A model generated the notes under the pieces. That model saw only the letters and a program-made list of their open reading frames with translations. It was not told where the DNA came from and searched no databases. Below are positions 1 through 12,433 of a stretch of DNA of 64,000 nucleotides, piece after piece. Origin of the DNA: Zygnema circumcarinatum (taxonomy: Eukaryota > Streptophyta > Zygnematophyceae > Zygnematales > Zygnemataceae); NCBI GenBank assembly GCA_037447605.1, contig CM074807.1:1779656-1843655 (forward strand), written 5' to 3'. Positions within the stretch are counted from its first letter, which is position 1. Each line of letters begins with the position of its first letter. The position numbers were made by a program, and so were the translations under genes.

Positions 1-48
1 CCCTTCTGAAATCCACCATGCAGGAAACCAAAATGAAGACTAAGTTAC

Positions 49-3000
49 CTGCAGCTTCTTCTTGATCTGCTCGAGAGCAGACGCACCCATGGCTGCAACT
101 AACGCACGATGACCGGCTGCCTCTCGACCTCCGGTAGAGGCAGCAGGGGCATGCAGAGAGAAGGAAATGGGGTTCTTATCCCCGAGGCGACCCGGCACGG
201 AGGTTGAAGAAACCTTTGGGGTAGCCTCTTCATGAGCTTTTTGCTTGAGCTCTGCCACCTCCAAGGGCAACTGCCAACTGGTAGCCTGCAGGAGAAGCCC
301 CACAAAGACAGGGTCATAAATACTCGTTGCAAAGAACATTGCAACATGGTTTTGGTTCTGAGGGATCAATAAGTAACACCTGAAAAAGTTTCATGCGATG
401 ACATACTGTTGCAATGACCAATTTTATCCATGGATATTCAGAATCCCGACTTACTCAACCAGAGCCTGTATCCTTGGACCTGGACCCTGGGACCCCTAGC
501 ACTTTCAATACTAAAGCAACAAATGTCAAGCAAATTCAGGAGGATTGGTTACCTGATTAACGGTGTTATAATAGTATTTTTTGCCATCGTCTGTTGTAAC
601 CAGCGCCCATTCTGTACCTGCAATCCTCTTCCTGTATTGTCCAACAGCCCTACTCACTCATCAGCATGCTGGTCTGGACATGGTTTAAGATGCCACGCCA
701 GTAAGCATCCTATTGTCATAGATGCCGGTCACCGGTATAGGTCAAGCCAATCAGACAGCTGTTTGGAGCAAGAGCAGAAGTTAGCACTGAGTGCGGGAAA
801 GTCAGCCCACTTCAAAGTCATGCACGGACCTTGGACTGGTAGATGGAAAGAAAAACGTAAGAGGCGCCTACCAGTCAATTGGTGTTGGCTGCGATGTAAC
901 TTTCTCTGCCTGAACATCACATACCCACACGAGGAGGGGGACAACGTAAGATACAATCACAGACATCAGTAACTACTTTCGACTGACGCACTTGGCAGGG
1001 TATTCGTAGTGTCACCCTTCTAGTCTTGGATGTCTTCAACGGAACACGGTATGAAGGAGGCCTCACCACAGAGTTCGTACTAAGAAGTGTTGCAAATGAC
1101 AAACGTAACCAAAACATAACAGGCAAACTAGTCCTCCAGCAAAACGGTGCGATATCGTCGAAGCAAAATTACCTATCACTAGCTTGACTCACCTCCAATT
1201 GGAAACCCCTTGGTCGATCAAATGTTGACACTCCTGTAACAGAATTGAAATAATACACGGTCCCGTTCTCTGCCTTATGTGCTGTCCATGCATCAGCCTC
1301 AATACCGTGTTCACCCGTTTCATCATTTCCTGCTTCAGATCCTTCTGCAGCAGCCTCCATATTGAGGGCCCCACCTGAAATTGACGCAACAGCAGAAGCC
1401 CCCCCCGTGCTTCCGCCTGTGCCTGCAACAGATACACCCGGTGGGGCAAGCGGAGCATCCTTCGTTACAATTTTCACAACTGATTCTCCAGGCGGAATTG
1501 CAGACTCCACATTGCTAGAAACAGGCTGAGATCGCCATTGACCGTTAAGAGGCAGAGGTGCCAACGTCATTCCTGTTGAACTTAAAGCTCGCGAGGATGC
1601 TTCTCCGGGTGCGGAAAACGTCGCGGAGTTAGGCGACTGCGGCAAACGGCTGTTGTTTCCAGAATGTGCTGACAATCCCATCGCAGGGAGCGGACGCAAA
1701 GGAGGTTGCTGTGAGGCGTGAGTTGTGCCATGCCCTGCTGAGTAGGCAGAAAACTGTCCAGACGATTGTCCAGGGTGCTGAAGCAGCGGTGCATTAAGCC
1801 AAGGAGGGCCTTGAGGTGGGCCAACCTGTTGAGAGGTTGACAGCAGCGGCTGCTGTGACAGTGGAAGCGGCGCAAATCCTGGAGGCACTCCGGGAGGAAA
1901 ACTCTGAAGAGGTCCGTCTAAGGGTCCCAATGGAGGACTGTTTGAAGGGATGCTTTGGCTAGGAGATTGAGTTGGCCCTGAAGGAAACTGCCCATACACT
2001 TGTGCTGTTGAGACCTGCTGTACTGACCGATAGGACGGGGCACCGGTAGGTCGACCCTGCAAGGTACCCGGAGGTCCGTCAAATCCTCCTGTTAGTGGGC
2101 GGCTGAAGGGAACAGCGGGTCTCGGCCCCATTTGAAAAATTGGGCCAACAGAATTCCAATTAGAGTTTGGTGGACTAGGTCCTCCCAGAATAGATCCATT
2201 CCCAACAGATGCTGGATTGCCAGCGGATCCGGGAGCAACAAGAGGGTTGCCAGTGCCAGGGGGTCCGAAGAAAGGCCCTGCTGGAGGGTGTGCTACGCTA
2301 GTTTCCTGCGGAGAAGATAGCAAAGGGACAAAAAATGATTTAGAAGAGACTTGGGAATGCGAAAACAAGACACTGAGGAAGTTCAGCTCTGACCACGTTG
2401 AAACCCAAGCCTATATATCTTCAAAATGATCAAATCTCAAATGATTCCATCTGCATCAACGGGTCAAGGCATCTGCTTATATAAAACAGACGCAGAGAAA
2501 TCGTTCAAAACATTTTTCGACCTGTTCTCTTCTCCTCAAAAAAAATGGTTCAAGACACTCAATCCATACCTCCATCGGAATCACGCTATAGAACTAGAAA
2601 TGTACAGCAATTCACCTAATCGGAACTATTTTTAAAAAACACAACACTGAGCTCAATGAATTTCTTGAGGCCACCACTCATTCTACCTGACCTCATTGCA
2701 TCTAAAGACACCGGAGTGTCTTTAGATGCAATCCAATGATGGCTATCCAATTAGATAAGCTACCAAATTGGTATTGGTGGTTTCCAACTGATCTGCCTTC
2801 CGCCTCTGAACCATGGGGTTATCCCCTCGCCTAACCTCAGAAATCTAATCCTATGCAATCACGGCTATGCTAAAGTATTCAAGAATCACCAATCTTATTC
2901 TTACTGATTAGTCTCCTTGAAGTCCTCAATCTTCAAGCTAAATAATTTGATCTTTCGAGCAAAAGTAAAACGGGCATTGTTTGCCTAGGCAAAAGGTAGC

Positions 3001-3901
3001 TGCTTTTCTGCTGGCGGCTCTTCAAGCAAAGGTCAAGGTGAACAGGACAATCCTTCCTTGGCTAATTGCTCCTTTTGCTGGATGAAGTAGATTGCCCGAG
3101 CTACTCTCATCTCTACTCCAACAAGTGTTCAAGTTGAAGGGCTAGCCCTCAACTAAAAAGCTTAAGAGCTTTGCTACCTCTAAGAACTCTCCTTTGAAGC
3201 TGTGAAAAAGATCATGGACTAGTTGCCCATCACTTTCGAACACTGCTTCCTTGACTTCATCTAAGTTCCTCTTGCTACAACTTCACTCGAAGAAATTTCT
3301 CCTTCAGCCTTCTAAGCTGACTAAAGAACACTTCAGCCTGATCGTTGTATTCAATTTACGCACTTACAGTTTCACAATTGCTTCGCGTATTAAACCACAA
3401 TTTATCTGAACCCATTGACGACCAATTTGGCTCGCCAAAAACGGCTGCTAATGCACACTCCTGCCCATTTCTATTCAACAATGAGCAATATTCCAGCTAA
3501 AGACGGCCAGAGGAGGTGGTAGGGAAGAGGGAGAAATCTTCAAAACGAGACGAGCCTGTCAAAGTTTGCGTGAGTGTCTGCAAATAATCATTTTCTTTGC
3601 TACAGATTTCTGCACGAAAATGAAGCTGTCGACATACCTGAGAAAATGAAGAAGGCGAAGGACTGTGCGAAGGTGGAATCGACCCCTGCGAGGGATGCCC
3701 ATGAGGTGCCTGCACTGAGGAGCCAGCCTGAGAAGAGTAGCCATTTGGAGGTGGTCGAAAGGAAGGGCGAACAGGGTTGAGCGGCGGCGCCCCTGGTGCG
3801 GCCTGGCGAGAAGGAGCGAGCTGCTGCTGAGACTGCCAAGAGGACGGCGATGCAGGAGGAGCTAAGGGCGCCCTCTGTGGCTGCCAGCTGGGTGATGCCA
3901 T
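49..3901 (-). CDS. PRP40C: PRP40C-like WW-domain pre-mRNA-processing protein, 5' part (gene continues beyond the left edge)
   Basis: Nuclear splicing factor of the Prp40/TCERG1 type; in plants PRP40 proteins bind the RNA polymerase II C-terminal domain through WW domains (family knowledge). Exons on the minus strand: 3901-3638, 2305-1193, 909-872, 625-553, 285-49; junctions are GT-AG and phases agree. The start is the ATG at 3901, opening a Pro/Gln/Ser-rich region of about 420 residues. A first WW domain ends exon 2 (DAWTAHKAENGTVYYFNS..., through FDRPRGF). A second WW domain is split over the next exons (GTEWALVTTDDGKKYYYN, then ATSWQLP). The last visible exon ends in SALEQIKKKLQ, matching the segment before the FF domains in plant PRP40C. 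FF domains must lie off-window. The 625-553 exon needs an acceptor at a GAG just before GATTGCAG; this is the only choice that keeps phase. PRP40C rather than PRP40A/B is inferred from the linker and WW context. Confidence 0.85.
2695..2732. repeat. Perfect 17-bp hairpin in PRP40C intron 1
   Basis: Arms 2695-2711 and 2716-2732 are exact reverse complements (ATTGCATCTAAAGACAC and its complement) separated by the four bases CGGA. It lies in the first intron of the PRP40C-like gene. It could be a relic of a small inverted-repeat element or a local template-switch product; too short for a typical plant miRNA foldback. Confidence 0.8.
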
Positions 3902-4521
3902 TAGGACTAGTCAACAACGTGCAGCTGGAAGGCAGGAAAAGAAAGCGCAATCAAACAAAGGCAGCACCTGTGCAGCTGCTTTCAAGCTGCGACCGAAGCT
4001 GAGCTGCTGTCAGTCCTGCTACATTTGCTATCTGCTCCAGTCATAGGAGAAGAAGTTCCTATGCTGTTCCCGCTCAGCCAGAAGGCGGAGACACGCGCAT
4101 GTGTCAGCGCCTAAAAGTGACCGACCGCTTCCAAGAGGCGGGCCGAAGCTGCAGGAGGCTGAGGGCTTCGATTCGATCGGCCGCTACTTTTGGAGCGAGC
4201 GCGGCTCCAGCCTTCCTTCTCCGAACTCGGCCGGCGAAGGAGGGGTGGCGCCTGATTAGATGATGCACAGCTCAGATCCAGATGGGAGACACTAAGCAAA
4301 TGCTTGCATCAGGCTGCTGACTCGATTATGATTGTGGCAAGTAGGGATAAGTGCTCTGGCGCCAGGGAGGACGAGCAGTGCTATGTGATTGATTCCTCAA
4401 ATGCCATCGTTTGGTCGGCATCTATCAGCACTCCCCTCCAGCGCTTGTTGGCTGTCCTCAGCTGATACATTGCTTCCGCACAGCACGGCATTCTGATTGC
4501 TCAAGCTTGTCAGACAATCTC
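3902..4521. promoter_or_regulatory. Divergent intergenic region between PRP40C-like gene and SLOG-like gene
   Basis: About 620 bases separate the two start codons, so the region must hold both promoters and 5' UTRs. It is GC-rich in the centre (4120-4260) and contains no convincing open frame. No TATA box is obvious. Confidence 0.5.
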
Positions 4522-7082
4522 ATGGCCACCTTCATTGGAATTAGTTCTTCTCGGGCGAAGATTGTGTCACTGTATGTTTCTATCAAGCAAGGATATTCGG
4601 CTGAGAAGGATCATTATTCTCAATTCAGCCATAGCTTAAACTCGCTCGCATGCAAAGGGCGCAGAGCTGGCAGTTTTTCTTGCCAGCTGGTATGGAGGGG
4701 CTCGGCGCTGAAGAGCCAGAGCAGGCCTCATTGTGAAGCAAAGAGTTCAAACAATAATGTAAGTGGAAGCTTACATGGCTTCATGAGGATAATGGTGTGT
4801 ACTAGCAAATCGAAGAGCGCGTCAGATCTAGCTACCACTTGTTAACCATGGTTGATGATATTCAAAGTTTTCTAGTGCGTAACATGCGTTATTCACTGTC
4901 AATCGGTACAGAGGACTGTCAATTTATCATTTTTACTTTGAAACTGCGCTGTTGATTGCCTCTGCGCTTATTATGTTCATACCCTATTGCATCTTCACAT
5001 CGAAATTCAGGCCGTCCAGAACGCGGATTTGAGCGGAAGAGCCAGAAATTAGTGGCCACCAGGGGTTTCATTGCAATTCAGCTGGTTTCATAATTAAGTT
5101 TACTTGTAGGCCTTGTTGACGAGCAAAGCCATTAAATCATATTTCGGTTATTCTCTGTATGGCCGGATACTCCTATGTCATCGATGAATTTATAACTAGG
5201 GTACTCTATATAGAGTGTACTACACACCGCAGGCATCTGGAACCCTCGCGCTTCGATCAAACCTCAGCCTTTCCATTGTTTTGTTTTTTCAACTGTCTAG
5301 CAGGGCAGTTTGCCACATAGACCACCCGAAATTCTCGAAGACTATGTTTCCTGCGACAAAGAAGCTTCGTGGATGGGATCGTCTGAGAAAATTCTGGATG
5401 TCTACGGGGAAGACATTCCAACTCAGGCTGAAGCTATCACATCTGGAGGCATTGGTGCTTCTGTTCTTCAAGAGACCCGACCACCAGATGTTGATTACCT
5501 GCAGGCAAGCAATTTCCTGTGCTCACTGCATCCCTTTGACAACCGGCTGTCAGTCACTTCTCGCATTCATCCTCTTACAGGCTGCAGTATAGCTGCTTCT
5601 ATACTGCGAAGAGATGAGTGCAACGTAGCTTTGTCGCCAACGTGTGATTCTTTATTTTGCCTCATAGTGTATTGTCCATGACTCTCTAATTGTGATATTG
5701 AATCTTGAAGCTTGTTTGAGTGAGCCAGGTTGATAACGGTTGTGTTCTTAGAATTGAGCCTCTCAATTGTTTGGCGAGCCGCAATTTAGAAAGTACAGCT
5801 GACTGTTTAACTTTGACCAACGTATCATATGTGAAAGGGGACCCTAATTTTGAGGCCTGGTGCCCCTTCTTATCTGAGCTTGCTCTATTGTTTTTTGGAT
5901 GCAATTGCCAGGAGCTTCTAGCTATTCAACAACAGGGACCGCGAGCTATAGGATTTTTTGGAACTCGAAATATGGGGTTTATGCACCAGCAGCTGATAGA
6001 AATTCTTAGCTACGCTATGGTCATAACAGTAAGGCTTTGCTCCATTTATGCCAGTCTGATTGACTGTGTTTCTTCTTTGTCTTTCCTTTCGCTAAGTAAA
6101 CTCTTCTGTTTTGGACCATAGCGTCGATTATGCTTCAGTTTCAGAAATGCTGCATTTTGTATTTAAACAACCTTCTGCCAGTCAATAAATGGCCTTCTAG
6201 AAAAATCTTTTTTTCGCTTTCCAGTGCTGAATCATATGTTTCCAAAATGTGCAGAACAACCACATCTATACTTCAGGTGCATCAGGAACAAATGCGGCTG
6301 TCATACGCGGCGCTTTGCGTGCCGAGAGGCCAGATTTGCTGACAGTAATCCTTCCTCAGAGCCTGAAAATGCAGCCCCCAGAAAGCCAGGAACTGTTAAC
6401 TAAGGTATGCCGGTCTATCTTACAGATTCTGCAGCTGCCGAGGAGTGCTAGCAGTTTCGTCATGAAAAAGCCTAGTCTGATGTTTTCAGAATGACTGTGA
6501 TTGTGGTTAGAGGAGGCGCATTGCTAAGCGGGACAGAAATGGTGAGTGAATGTTGGATGTGGCAGGTAACCAATGTGCGGGATATGCCACATAATGACCA
6601 CCTTCCACTCATCGAGGCTAGCAGGTGAGAACATTCCACATGCTCTGAGCATTGGCGGGCAGCAGAATGCTGTCAAGCACTAAGGAATGTGGAGTGCTGA
6701 GAACTGCCAATATTATCTGTGTTAGAGAGGGAGGGGTTTTCTTTTTAAGCTCGATTTGCTTCCCTTCGTATACGTTGTGCTGTCCTGCATTGCAAGAGAG
6801 CGATATTTTCAGCCGCTCTCAATAGGTACTTGCGGCTTGTTCTGCTTTGAAAGCCAACTCAGAGGTCGCCTCTGCACTTCTATACTCCAAGTTCAGGTTT
6901 TTGTGCTGCGGCTGCTTATTGTGTTGTGTGCGTGGACCTTGGACAGGCTATGCAACATGGATATCATATCCCACGTGCAGCAGGTCATCTGCTTTGCGTT
7001 TCATGACAGCCGGCTGTTGATGGAAACCTGCCGCGAAGCCAAAAGCATGCGCAAAATTGTGACTCTTTTCTACTTGGATTAG
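4522..7082 (+). CDS. SLOG/DprA-like Rossmann-fold protein, probably plastid-targeted
   Basis: Conserved plant protein with cyanobacterial-type relatives; exact function unknown to me. Exons: 4522-4758, 5304-5504, 5912-6028, 6255-6404, 6566-6624, 6947-7082 (299 residues, all phases consistent). Exon 1 encodes about 79 Ser/Arg/Lys-rich residues typical of a plastid transit peptide; its link to exon 2 is inferred from an excellent GTAAGT donor and matching phase 0, so a small extra exon is possible. The core has a first Rossmann strand and loop (RAIGFFGTRNMGF), a nucleotide-binding-type motif YTSGASGTNAAVIRGAL resembling SLOG/DprA folds, and a C-terminal end VICFAFHDSRLL through TLFYLD. The intron after exon 2 starts with GC (CAG|GCAAGC), a rare but accepted donor. 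AATAAA lies at about 7202. Annotated relatives are often called DNA recombination-mediator protein A, but a DNA role is not shown here. Confidence 0.72.
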
Positions 7083-7426
7083 CCGATCAACCTCGAGACT
7101 GATCCCATGGCGATGGGCAGCGTCCAGACTTAGCTTTGCCTGCGTCCTTCCTTCCCTAATGACTGGTCCCATGCAGCCCACAGGCTGCCATCCGTGTCGT
7201 AATAAAGGCAGCGTGGCCGGCAAGGTGCCTGCGCTCGTTAGACCAATTATGTTATTATTTCAAATTCGGCACTAGGAGATTAGCCTTCTCATTTTATTGC
7301 TGTAGAATCGCATTCGCAAGTTGCCACATGTGTTTCGATTCTCGCAGAATTAGGGCCAACGATAATCATGGGTGCTTGCTTGTTGTTGTTTTTCTTCTAT
7401 TACATCTCTCTCATCTCTTTTGAGCA
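7083..7426. other. 3' flank of SLOG-like gene
   Basis: Contains the likely polyadenylation signal AATAAA near 7202 and otherwise no recognisable feature before the microsatellite. Confidence 0.5.
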
Positions 7427-7755
7427 CCCTCCCTCCCTCTCCCTCTCCCTCTCCCTCTCCCTCTCCCTCTCTCTCCCTCTCCCTCTCTCTCCCTCTCCCT
7501 CTCTCTCTCTCCCTCTCCCTCTCCCTCTCCCTCTCCCTCTCCCTCTCCCTCTCCCTCTCCCTCTCCCTCTCCCTCTCCCTCTCCCTCTCCCTCTCCCTCT
7601 CCCTCTCCCTCTCCCTCTCCCTCTCCCTCTCTCCCTCTCTCTCCCTCTCCCTCTCCCTCTCCCTCTCCCTCTCCCTCTCCCTCTCCCTCTCTATCACTCC
7701 CTCTCCCTCTCCCTCTCTATCACTCCCTCTCCCTCTCCCTCTCCCTCTCTTTCTT
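7427..7755. repeat. (CCCTCT)n pyrimidine minisatellite, about 330 bp
   Basis: Almost uninterrupted CCCTCT hexamer units with short CT-only and TATCACT interruptions. The apparent open frames on both strands (Leu-Pro/Leu-Ser on plus, Glu-Arg on minus) are artefacts of the repeat. It lies about 260 bp upstream of the phosphomevalonate kinase start codon. Confidence 0.97.
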
Positions 7756-7832
7756 TCTCTCTCTTCTCTTCTTTGCCTGTCTGTTGCATTCCCAACAGCC
7801 CACACTTTTACACCTTTGGCACCACATCAGAA

Positions 7833-7945
7833 TGAGAGTACGGTATGTTTTCCCGTTTATTAGTCATGTACGACACCGTACAAAATTGCAGAAACAAGGG
7901 GTACAGTACGGTCCTGTGCTCCCATGACCGTACCATGGTACGGCG
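7833..7945. promoter_or_regulatory. GTAC-core cluster upstream of phosphomevalonate kinase
   Basis: Seven GTAC tetramers in about 110 bases, most as GTACGG or CCGTAC, ending 70 bp before the start codon. GTAC is the core of SBP/SPL transcription-factor sites and of copper-response elements (established). Binding here is inference. Confidence 0.45.
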
Positions 7946-8015
7946 CCTGCACCGTTGGGACTCGGCGGGAGGCCGGAAGGGGAGGGAGGGCGCGCGAGCA
8001 GCCTCTCCCACGGCC

Positions 8016-11000
8016 ATGGCCATGGCGGCGGAGGGGGAGGTGGAGGCAGGGGAAGGGGCGGAGCGGTGGGCGGCGGTGGCCTCCGCGCCCGGGAAGGTGC
8101 TGCTCACGGGCGCGTACCTCGTGCTCGAGCCCCCGCACGCGGGCCTCGTGCTCGCCGCCTCTGCGCGCTTCTACGCCGCCGTGCGCCGCAGGCCCGCCGC
8201 TGCGCCCGCTGCCGAGGTGCGCCCCTGCAAAGGATGCACATTGAAGAGAGTAGAAAATGCTGATGATTTTTTGGGAGAGTCTGCTTTTCTGAATAGCACA
8301 TGCAGTTTGCTGAGCAAATGCTGTCGTCATTTTGGCCGAAGAGCCTCTCTAACGCATGTAGCAGGCAATGAGCAACTTTGTAGCATGGCGTGAAAAGCAC
8401 TCTGTGTGATGTTCTTTGCCATCACATGGCTCACCGCTGTTTTTTTCGTGCGCATCCTGCTTGGTATGGATTTGTAGTCTCCTGTTTTTACTAGTGCAAT
8501 GTATTTCGACAGTTGATCGCCATTGTCACAATGCAGCTCAGATCGACTTGCTACACTCTAGGAAAACCTAGAAACCAGATATAGGGTCGCCTCATAGTAC
8601 TTGACAAACTGCAGTTGGGATAAACTACGTACTGCATGTCCTTAGGCAAACAGAGCTACGAAAACGACGGTGTATTGTCAGCATAGTTAAGGAGTTATTT
8701 CAAGCTTTTTGCATGCGAGGGAGTTTTGGTTGAAGTTGTGAAAAAGACGATAGCCTTTCCCCTCGACGTGAACAAAGTGGTTGTGTTTATCCAGACTGGC
8801 AAGCACACACTAGGATTTGAATTGATGATTCAAGTTCATAAAGCGCACGACTAGATTAATTTTAAAACCATCACATGGGCTCGCGTTTTCTTGTCGACAA
8901 AGAAGGACAATAGACTCTTCCTAGAAGATGTCTCGATTGGCATTCACAGCATGTTGATTTATTTTATCTCCACCTTATTTGCTCAATTTTCTTTCTTTAT
9001 TAATACCGCATGCATTACAGTATGGTGTTGAGGCCTGGTCATGCAGGAGGTCGTCCATGTACGTGTTGTCTCCCCTCAACTCGAGCGGGAGTCTTCCTAT
9101 CGCCTCAGCGTTCCGGATCTTCGCCTTGAGCGTGTTCCATCTGTCAGGTGTGGTGTGACCTATTCTCGTACTCTTGTGATGGTAGGGGGCCACCAGTATT
9201 ATCAAAAGTCATGGCATTGGTTATTGCCATGCTTTGCCACATTAGCACAGCAAATTGGTATTCACACATCCAAGAGTTGATAACCAGTAAAGAAGGTAGA
9301 TCTACGAACAAGATGTATGGGTGATATTGTAAACGCGAGGAGAACTTCAAGGGCGCTCCATGATATATTGTTGAACGCGGAATGTGCATGTGCAGTGCAG
9401 GAGGAAATCCCTTCATAGAGAAGGCTATACAGCTTGCAGTGGGTGCAGCTGCCATGCTTGCCATTAAGCAAAGTGGCTCAACAGATGCACTATTTTCTAG
9501 ACTTGTAATAGAAGGTACGTGAATCCCAATCTTCAAATAGCACAATTAGAAGAAGTGATCGAGATTTCATGAGTCAAACCGTTTGGCTGGGCTGATGAGT
9601 GGATCGCTACTTTGTTGTGGGCTCTTCCATAGGTCAGGCATGGAGATATTGCTTCTAGGCGATAATGATTTCTACTCGCACAGAACACAGGTGAGTAGTA
9701 TACATCTTCACTTTCCAGCCTAAGGTGGTGACATTTGGGAATGTATCCTTGCTTTGCACCGTGTCGCGGAAGTGAAGTGAGCAGTCTTTGTAAGCGAAGC
9801 AGGTAGAGTGAGAGCTTTGTCCTTTTCTTAACGCCGAAACGTAGCTGGGGGTTATGAGAGCCCTGGCAAGGCTACGCAAAGGTTGGTGAAGTTAGGAACT
9901 GAGCCACTATTCCTTCTACAGGAAGAAGAAAGTGAGGCAACGAGTCTTTGAGTGTCTTTTTGGTAGATCCCGTAGCATTGAATGGAATGAGATAAGCCCA
10001 TTCTGACTTTGGGCGTATGTCTCTTCTGAGTGGATGGAAGCAGTTGCGCACCACTTTTTTCTAACTATGGGTTCTGTAGTGGAGCAGCTGCTTGACAGGG
10101 GATGGTCGCTTTCTGCCACCTCCCTTGCATTGCTCCCTGCATTTGCAGGCCTCAACATCCCCCACGTTTCTTCCAGCAATTCCCTTGCACCAGAATTACC
10201 CAAAACAGGTCTAGGATCTTCAGCAGCCATGACAACTGCAGCGGTTGCAGCTCTGCTTCACTTCCTGCAAGTCGTCGATCTTCAAAAGGAATGCTGCGAA
10301 GCAGGAACTGAGGACCTTGGTAGCAACAGAGGGGCGGGCCTTGAAATCGTGCACCGGATAGCGCAGGCAGCCCACTGTTTAGCCCAGGGCAAAATTGGAA
10401 GTGGCTTTGACGTCAGTGCCGCAACGTTTGGCAGTCAGCGTTATGTGCGGTTCTCGCCAACCTTGCTTCAACCTATTTTGGTGCGCGTTTCTTCGTCTCA
10501 TCACTCTCTTGTCAACTGTGGCTGCCAAACGTCCATCCTCTCCTGCGTTTTGCAATAAGTCGTTACCTGCTCCTCTCATGTAGCCCAAAACATGCATTTT
10601 GAAAACCACTTTCTCCTATCAGTCCCTTTTATTTCATTGCACATTTGGTGGGCAAACTCTTGTGGTTCACCACTTGGAGTCAGTCCACAACGAGCTAGCG
10701 GTTTCCTGTTTTAGAGAGTTTTCTGTTGTGATGGCTGAATGACAAGTCGGCTTGTGCGGCAGGATTGGGAGCCTTGTTTTTGGCTTAACAGCAAGTGGCG
10801 AAAGTAAACTGACCGGGGCTGAGGGTGCTATCGGGCAGTGCACATCTGCAGGCGGGTGATATGGAGAGCAGTCCGCTCAAAGCTGCGTCGGCAGTGCTGC
10901 AGACCCACTGGGATGGGGAACGCACGCCTTGGGCCTTGCCACCCGGCCTGCTGCTGGTATGTTCTCTGACTCAATTTGGTGGGTTTATTAGGCAGATGGT

Positions 11001-12433
11001 GCAGGACCATTATGTACTATTTACAGTGTATACCCACGCCATCCACATCGAGTTCACAGTTCTAGCTTCAATCGAGCTGCACATTGATCAGCATGCATTC
11101 TTATATGATGTCTCTGGTCACAATGTTCTGACTGCTCTGTCCCTCAATGTTGGGAAGAACACACAGGAGAGTTACTTAGCTACGGCAATAATGTAGCCGC
11201 ATTCGTCGTATTGAAAGAGGGTGATATGGATTTTGTGGAACAGATGATTGGCGAGCCTGGAACAGGAGGCTCTTCCACACCGTCCATGGTGGGAGCTGTG
11301 CTTAAGTGGCGCAAGGAGGCTGCAGTGCAAGCCAATCGCTTGTGGGCAGACCTATCAGCAGCCAATAACTCCATTGAAGAGGCCTTTACGGGGCTGAGCA
11401 GATTGGCAGTAGAAAACGCTATGACATACAGAGCGGTGCTAGAAGCCTGTAGCTCCGTTGTTGCAAGCGAGGTGATGCCCGCGTCTCCCTCTATGTGTGA
11501 AGTTCCAACGAGAACTATGGTAGATAAGACCGCGCACTAAATGGCATGGAGGGACTGTGCTCTTGTGTGTGTGGAAGCAGTGGGTAAGTGCTGTATCCAG
11601 CATCCCGCATGGACCATTGATGGCCGAGGCGTTGCTGGCGATACGAACAACATTCCTTCAGGCGAGAGTCCTCCTTCGTGAACTTGGGAGAAATGCGCAA
11701 GTGCCTGTAAGTATTTAAAGGTCAACCTTGAGCCTAGCAGGCAAGGCCTGATGTAATGCAGACTGCGATTCTGGAATCCTTTTGTTGAGCTTAGGCTGCA
11801 GCTACTCTTGAAAACTGATCGGCTCACTTTGCACTACAAATAATGTATCTGTACCCGCAATGGGTAAGGAGATTGTGCCCTTTAGTGCGCCGCAGATCTT
11901 GGACAAATGTCTTTAATGAGCACTACTCGTTTTGTTAAGGTTTGGAGGGATTTGATTATTAGGCATATCTTTGTTTTGTGTCATACGTTAATGAGTGGTG
12001 TCACTTCTGACTCGTGTCGTTCTATGCCAGTTGGACTGCTAGCGCTATCCCAACCCTCCAAAATTGCTTGCTATCCTCCCCGCGCTTTTCAACGTATGGA
12101 GGTGCTCATAGAATATTCTCCATTGACCTGATACCTGCATTGGCACTCTTCTGAGCTTGATGCTTTCCGTTATTGGGATCTTCCCTTATGCAGATAGAGC
12201 CACAGCCACAAACAGAACTGCTAGACGCCACAATGGAGGCAGAGGGCGTCCTTTTTGCCGGCATTCCGGGAGCCGGCGGCTTTGATGCTGCCTTTGCTCT
12301 TGTGCTCGGGTCCTCCGTGCAGCAGAAAGTGGACGCCATGTGGAGCAGCCGGGGAGTCCTATCTCTATGTGTGAGAGAGAGGGCGGCAGGCCTTCAATGG
12401 GAGTCTGACCTGCCTTTGAGAGGCGAGTCGTAG
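8016..12433 (+). CDS. PMK: Phosphomevalonate kinase (EC 2.7.4.2)
   Basis: Phosphorylates 5-phosphomevalonate to 5-diphosphomevalonate in the mevalonate branch of isoprenoid synthesis; GHMP kinase family. Exons: 8016-8216, 9047-9147, 9396-9514, 9638-9690, 10088-10480, 10852-10956, 11244-11471, 11581-11706, 12194-12433, giving 521 residues, close to the usual plant length. Motif 1 (APGKVLLTGAYLVL) is near residues 24-37, the Gly/Ser-rich ATP loop (PKTGLGSSAAM) near 196-206, and motif 3 (GIPGAGGFDAAFAL) near 465-478. The plant PMK signature GEPGTGGSSTPSMVGAV is intact. The ATG at 8016 is followed by a second in-frame ATG at 8022; either could be used. The C-terminus is slightly divergent after LCVRE. 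No break is seen; the gene looks functional. Confidence 0.93.

Noticed and set aside
7350-7863. Open frames of 151-163 residues on both strands (Leu/Pro/Ser and Glu/Arg repeats)
   Set aside because: They are translations of the (CCCTCT)n satellite, open in several frames at once, with no conserved flanking coding sequence.
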